Below, piece by piece: positions 31,918-33,334 of a DNA stretch of 33,334 nt (its first letter is position 1; each line of letters begins with the position of its first letter). A model generated the notes under the pieces. It did no database searches. It was not told the DNA's origin and worked only from the letters and a program-made list of their open reading frames with translations. A program made the position numbers and the translations under genes. Where the stretch lies: positions 1-33,334 of the forward strand of contig CAZWAT010000007.1 of the NCBI GenBank assembly GCA_964632015.1, given 5' to 3'. Origin of the DNA: JAAYCO01 sp964632015. GTDB taxonomy: Bacteria > Planctomycetota > Phycisphaerae > SM23-33.

Positions 31918-33334
31918 ATGCCAAACCAGGTTCGGGTGACATTTCAGCCTAGCGGCCGATCGGTACGGGTTGTTAGGGGAACGACGGTTGTCGAGGCGGT
32001 GGCGCAGGCGGGGTTGACGCTTGACGCTCCCTGCGGCGGGGCGGGTGTGTGCGGAAAGTGTGGAATACAGATAACCTCCGGTGCTCCCGATCCCGGACAT
32101 GGCGACCTTAAGGTGTTTGATCGGCATCACCTGGACACAGGATGGCGGCTGGCGTGTCAGACCGCTCTTCAGCGGGACGCCGTCATCAGTATCCCCAAGA
32201 CCAGCCTGTTCGACACTCAGGCCCAGATTCTCACCCAACCAAACACACACGCCACCGAGGTCGAGCCCTCAGTTCGCAAGATGTATGTTGAGCTTGACCC
32301 CCCGTCGCTGGATGACGGAATGGGCGACCTGGAGCGACTCAGGCAGGCGGTTGGGCCGGTCGATGTCAGGCCCGAGCTGCTAAGAAAGCTTCCTGCTGAG
32401 ATGAGGTCGGGATGTTACAAGGGAACCGCCGTGATTGTCGATGGCGTGATGATCGCCTTTGAACCGGGCGATACCGTTGACAAATGCTATGGTGTAGCTT
32501 TCGATATCGGAACCACCACTCTGGCGGGTTCGTTGCTTGATCTTCGGACAGGCGCGGAGCTGGCGCTGGACAGCGCGATCAACCCTCAGATTCAGCTTGG
32601 GGATGACGTGCTGGCCAGAATTCAGTACGCCTCGAAAGGCCCGGAGGCGCTGAATCGGCTTGGAAAATTAGTCGCCGATGCCCTGCGGGATCTGACGAAT
32701 CGGCTGTGCGAGCAAGCGGGCGTTGATGTCAGGCACGTCTATGAAATGACGTTTGCCGGAAACACCACCATGCAGCATCTACTGGTGGGAGTGGATGTGT
32801 CCGGGCTGGGGCAATCGCCATTCGTGCCTGCATGGAAGGACGCCCTGACATGCTGGGCCGGCGAGCTGGGCTCGCTTGAGCCACGCGGGGCGATGGCGTA
32901 TTTCGCTCCGATGATCGGCGGTTTCGTGGGAGGCGACACGTCGTCGGCTGTTCTTGCGACCGGACTTGGCGACATGGACGGACCGGTGCTGATGATTGAT
33001 ATCGGCACCAACGGAGAGATTGTGCTTTCTCACGCCGGCAAGATGTGGGCTTCATCCACGGCTGCGGGACCCGCCTTTGAGGGGGCGAGGATTTCCTGTG
33101 GAATGCGCGGAGTCAACGGCGCCATTGAAAAGGTGAAGATCGATCAGGACGTGAAGCTTGGGGTCATCGGCGATGTGGAACCCGCAGGCTTGTGCGGTAG
33201 CGGATTGATCGACTTGGTCGCCGAGCTTCTGCGCCTGGGTGTTATAACTCCCGAAGGCAGGCTTTTGCCCCCAGAAGAGATGCCCGAATCGCTACCCGCG
33301 CCAATCAGAAGTCGAGCCAGTATTGATGATGCCC
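31918..33334 (+). CDS. RamA-like corrinoid activation protein (2Fe-2S + ASKHA/DUF4445), 3' end outside window
   Basis: The frame starts at ATG 31918, eight bases after TGGAG, and is still open at the window edge, so only 472 residues are seen. The N-terminus is a plant-type 2Fe-2S ferredoxin domain: CGGAGVCGKC (about residues 39-48) with a later LACQTAL carrying the fourth cysteine (about 80). A linker leads into an ASKHA ATPase of the DUF4445/RamA type: GVAFDIGTTTLAGSLLDL (about 192-209), FAGNTTMQHLLVG (about 280-292), APMIGGFVGGDTSSAVLATGL (about 330-350), LMIDIGTNGEIVL (about 359-371) and AAGPAFEGARISCGM (about 383-397). Known relatives use ATP and a ferredoxin-type electron donor to return inactive Co(II) corrinoids to Co(I) in methyltransferase systems. 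The partner corrinoid genes would be to the right, outside the window. Confidence 0.87.
   Translation, partial: MPNQVRVTFQPSGRSVRVVRGTTVVEAVAQAGLTLDAPCGGAGVCGKCGIQITSGAPDPGHGDLKVFDRHHLDTGWRLACQTALQRDAVISIPKTSLFDTQAQILTQPNTHATEVEPSVRKMYVELDPPSLDDGMGDLERLRQAVGPVDVRPELLRKLPAEMRSGCYKGTAVIVDGVMIAFEPGDTVDKCYGVAFDIGTTTLAGSLLDLRTGAELALDSAINPQIQLGDDVLARIQYASKGPEALNRLGKLVADALRDLTNRLCEQAGVDVRHVYEMTFAGNTTMQHLLVGVDVSGLGQSPFVPAWKDALTCWAGELGSLEPRGAMAYFAPMIGGFVGGDTSSAVLATGLGDMDGPVLMIDIGTNGEIVLSHAGKMWASSTAAGPAFEGARISCGMRGVNGAIEKVKIDQDVKLGVIGDVEPAGLCGSGLIDLVAELLRLGVITPEGRLLPPEEMPESLPAPIRSRASIDDA

Noticed and set aside
1..33334. tRNA or rRNA genes
   Set aside because: I looked for T-loop patterns (GTTCGAAT-type) and found them only inside coding frames without a matching cloverleaf.

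Overview
The window is most consistent with an anaerobic planctomycete of the Phycisphaerae type, probably a metagenome-assembled genome. The evidence is two PEP-CTERM-tailed secreted proteins, several lipoproteins of uncertain family, a moderately high GC content, an [FeFe]-hydrogenase-like protein with many cysteines, a RamA-type ferredoxin/ASKHA protein, and a 100-N scaffold gap. This assignment is inference from gene content; no rRNA or tRNA gene was seen.

Layout. Positions 1-5754 hold a tightly packed plus-strand run: the 3' part of rsmD, a DUF58 protein, a BatA-like von Willebrand membrane protein, a GT9 glycosyltransferase and a SurA/PpiC-like lipoprotein. The junctions are start/stop overlaps or a few bases. 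A GT4 glycosyltransferase follows (5912-7051). Positions 7056-10428 carry three lipoproteins; one pairs an Ig-like segment with a lipin/LNS2-type HAD phosphatase domain. A PEP-CTERM subtilase-like protein (10586-11899) and a soluble [FeFe]-hydrogenase-like/chemoreceptor fusion (12158-14023) come next, ending at a bidirectional terminator.

Positions 14100-23597 mix two divergent paralogues of a large secreted protein of unknown function (14100-15800 and 21789-23597) with a bacterial PH-domain protein, a YbaK-type deacylase, trpF with an altered catalytic residue, a PEP-CTERM protein that looks like a dead papain-family protease behind a hairpin-rich leader, a small membrane protein and a CorC-type CBS transporter protein. 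A 73-bp tandem repeat array, broken by the scaffold gap, fills the space between the convergent CorC and secreted-protein genes and encodes the last codons of the latter.

Positions 23598-25943 look like a small accessory patch: a DNA-binding-like protein of plasmid/phage style and an AT-richer SRPBCC protein. The right end is mostly housekeeping: pyrK, ilvE, mutS, nagA (a barrel-only form) and the 5' part of a RamA-like corrinoid-reactivation gene that runs off the window. A 29-residue hydrophobic ORF with a strong ribosome binding site lies between pyrK and ilvE.

No complete new multi-gene system is evident. The strongest leads are the hydrogenase-chemoreceptor fusion, the Ig-LNS2 lipoprotein with its overlapping partner, the structured leader at 19194-19364, and the 73-bp array.
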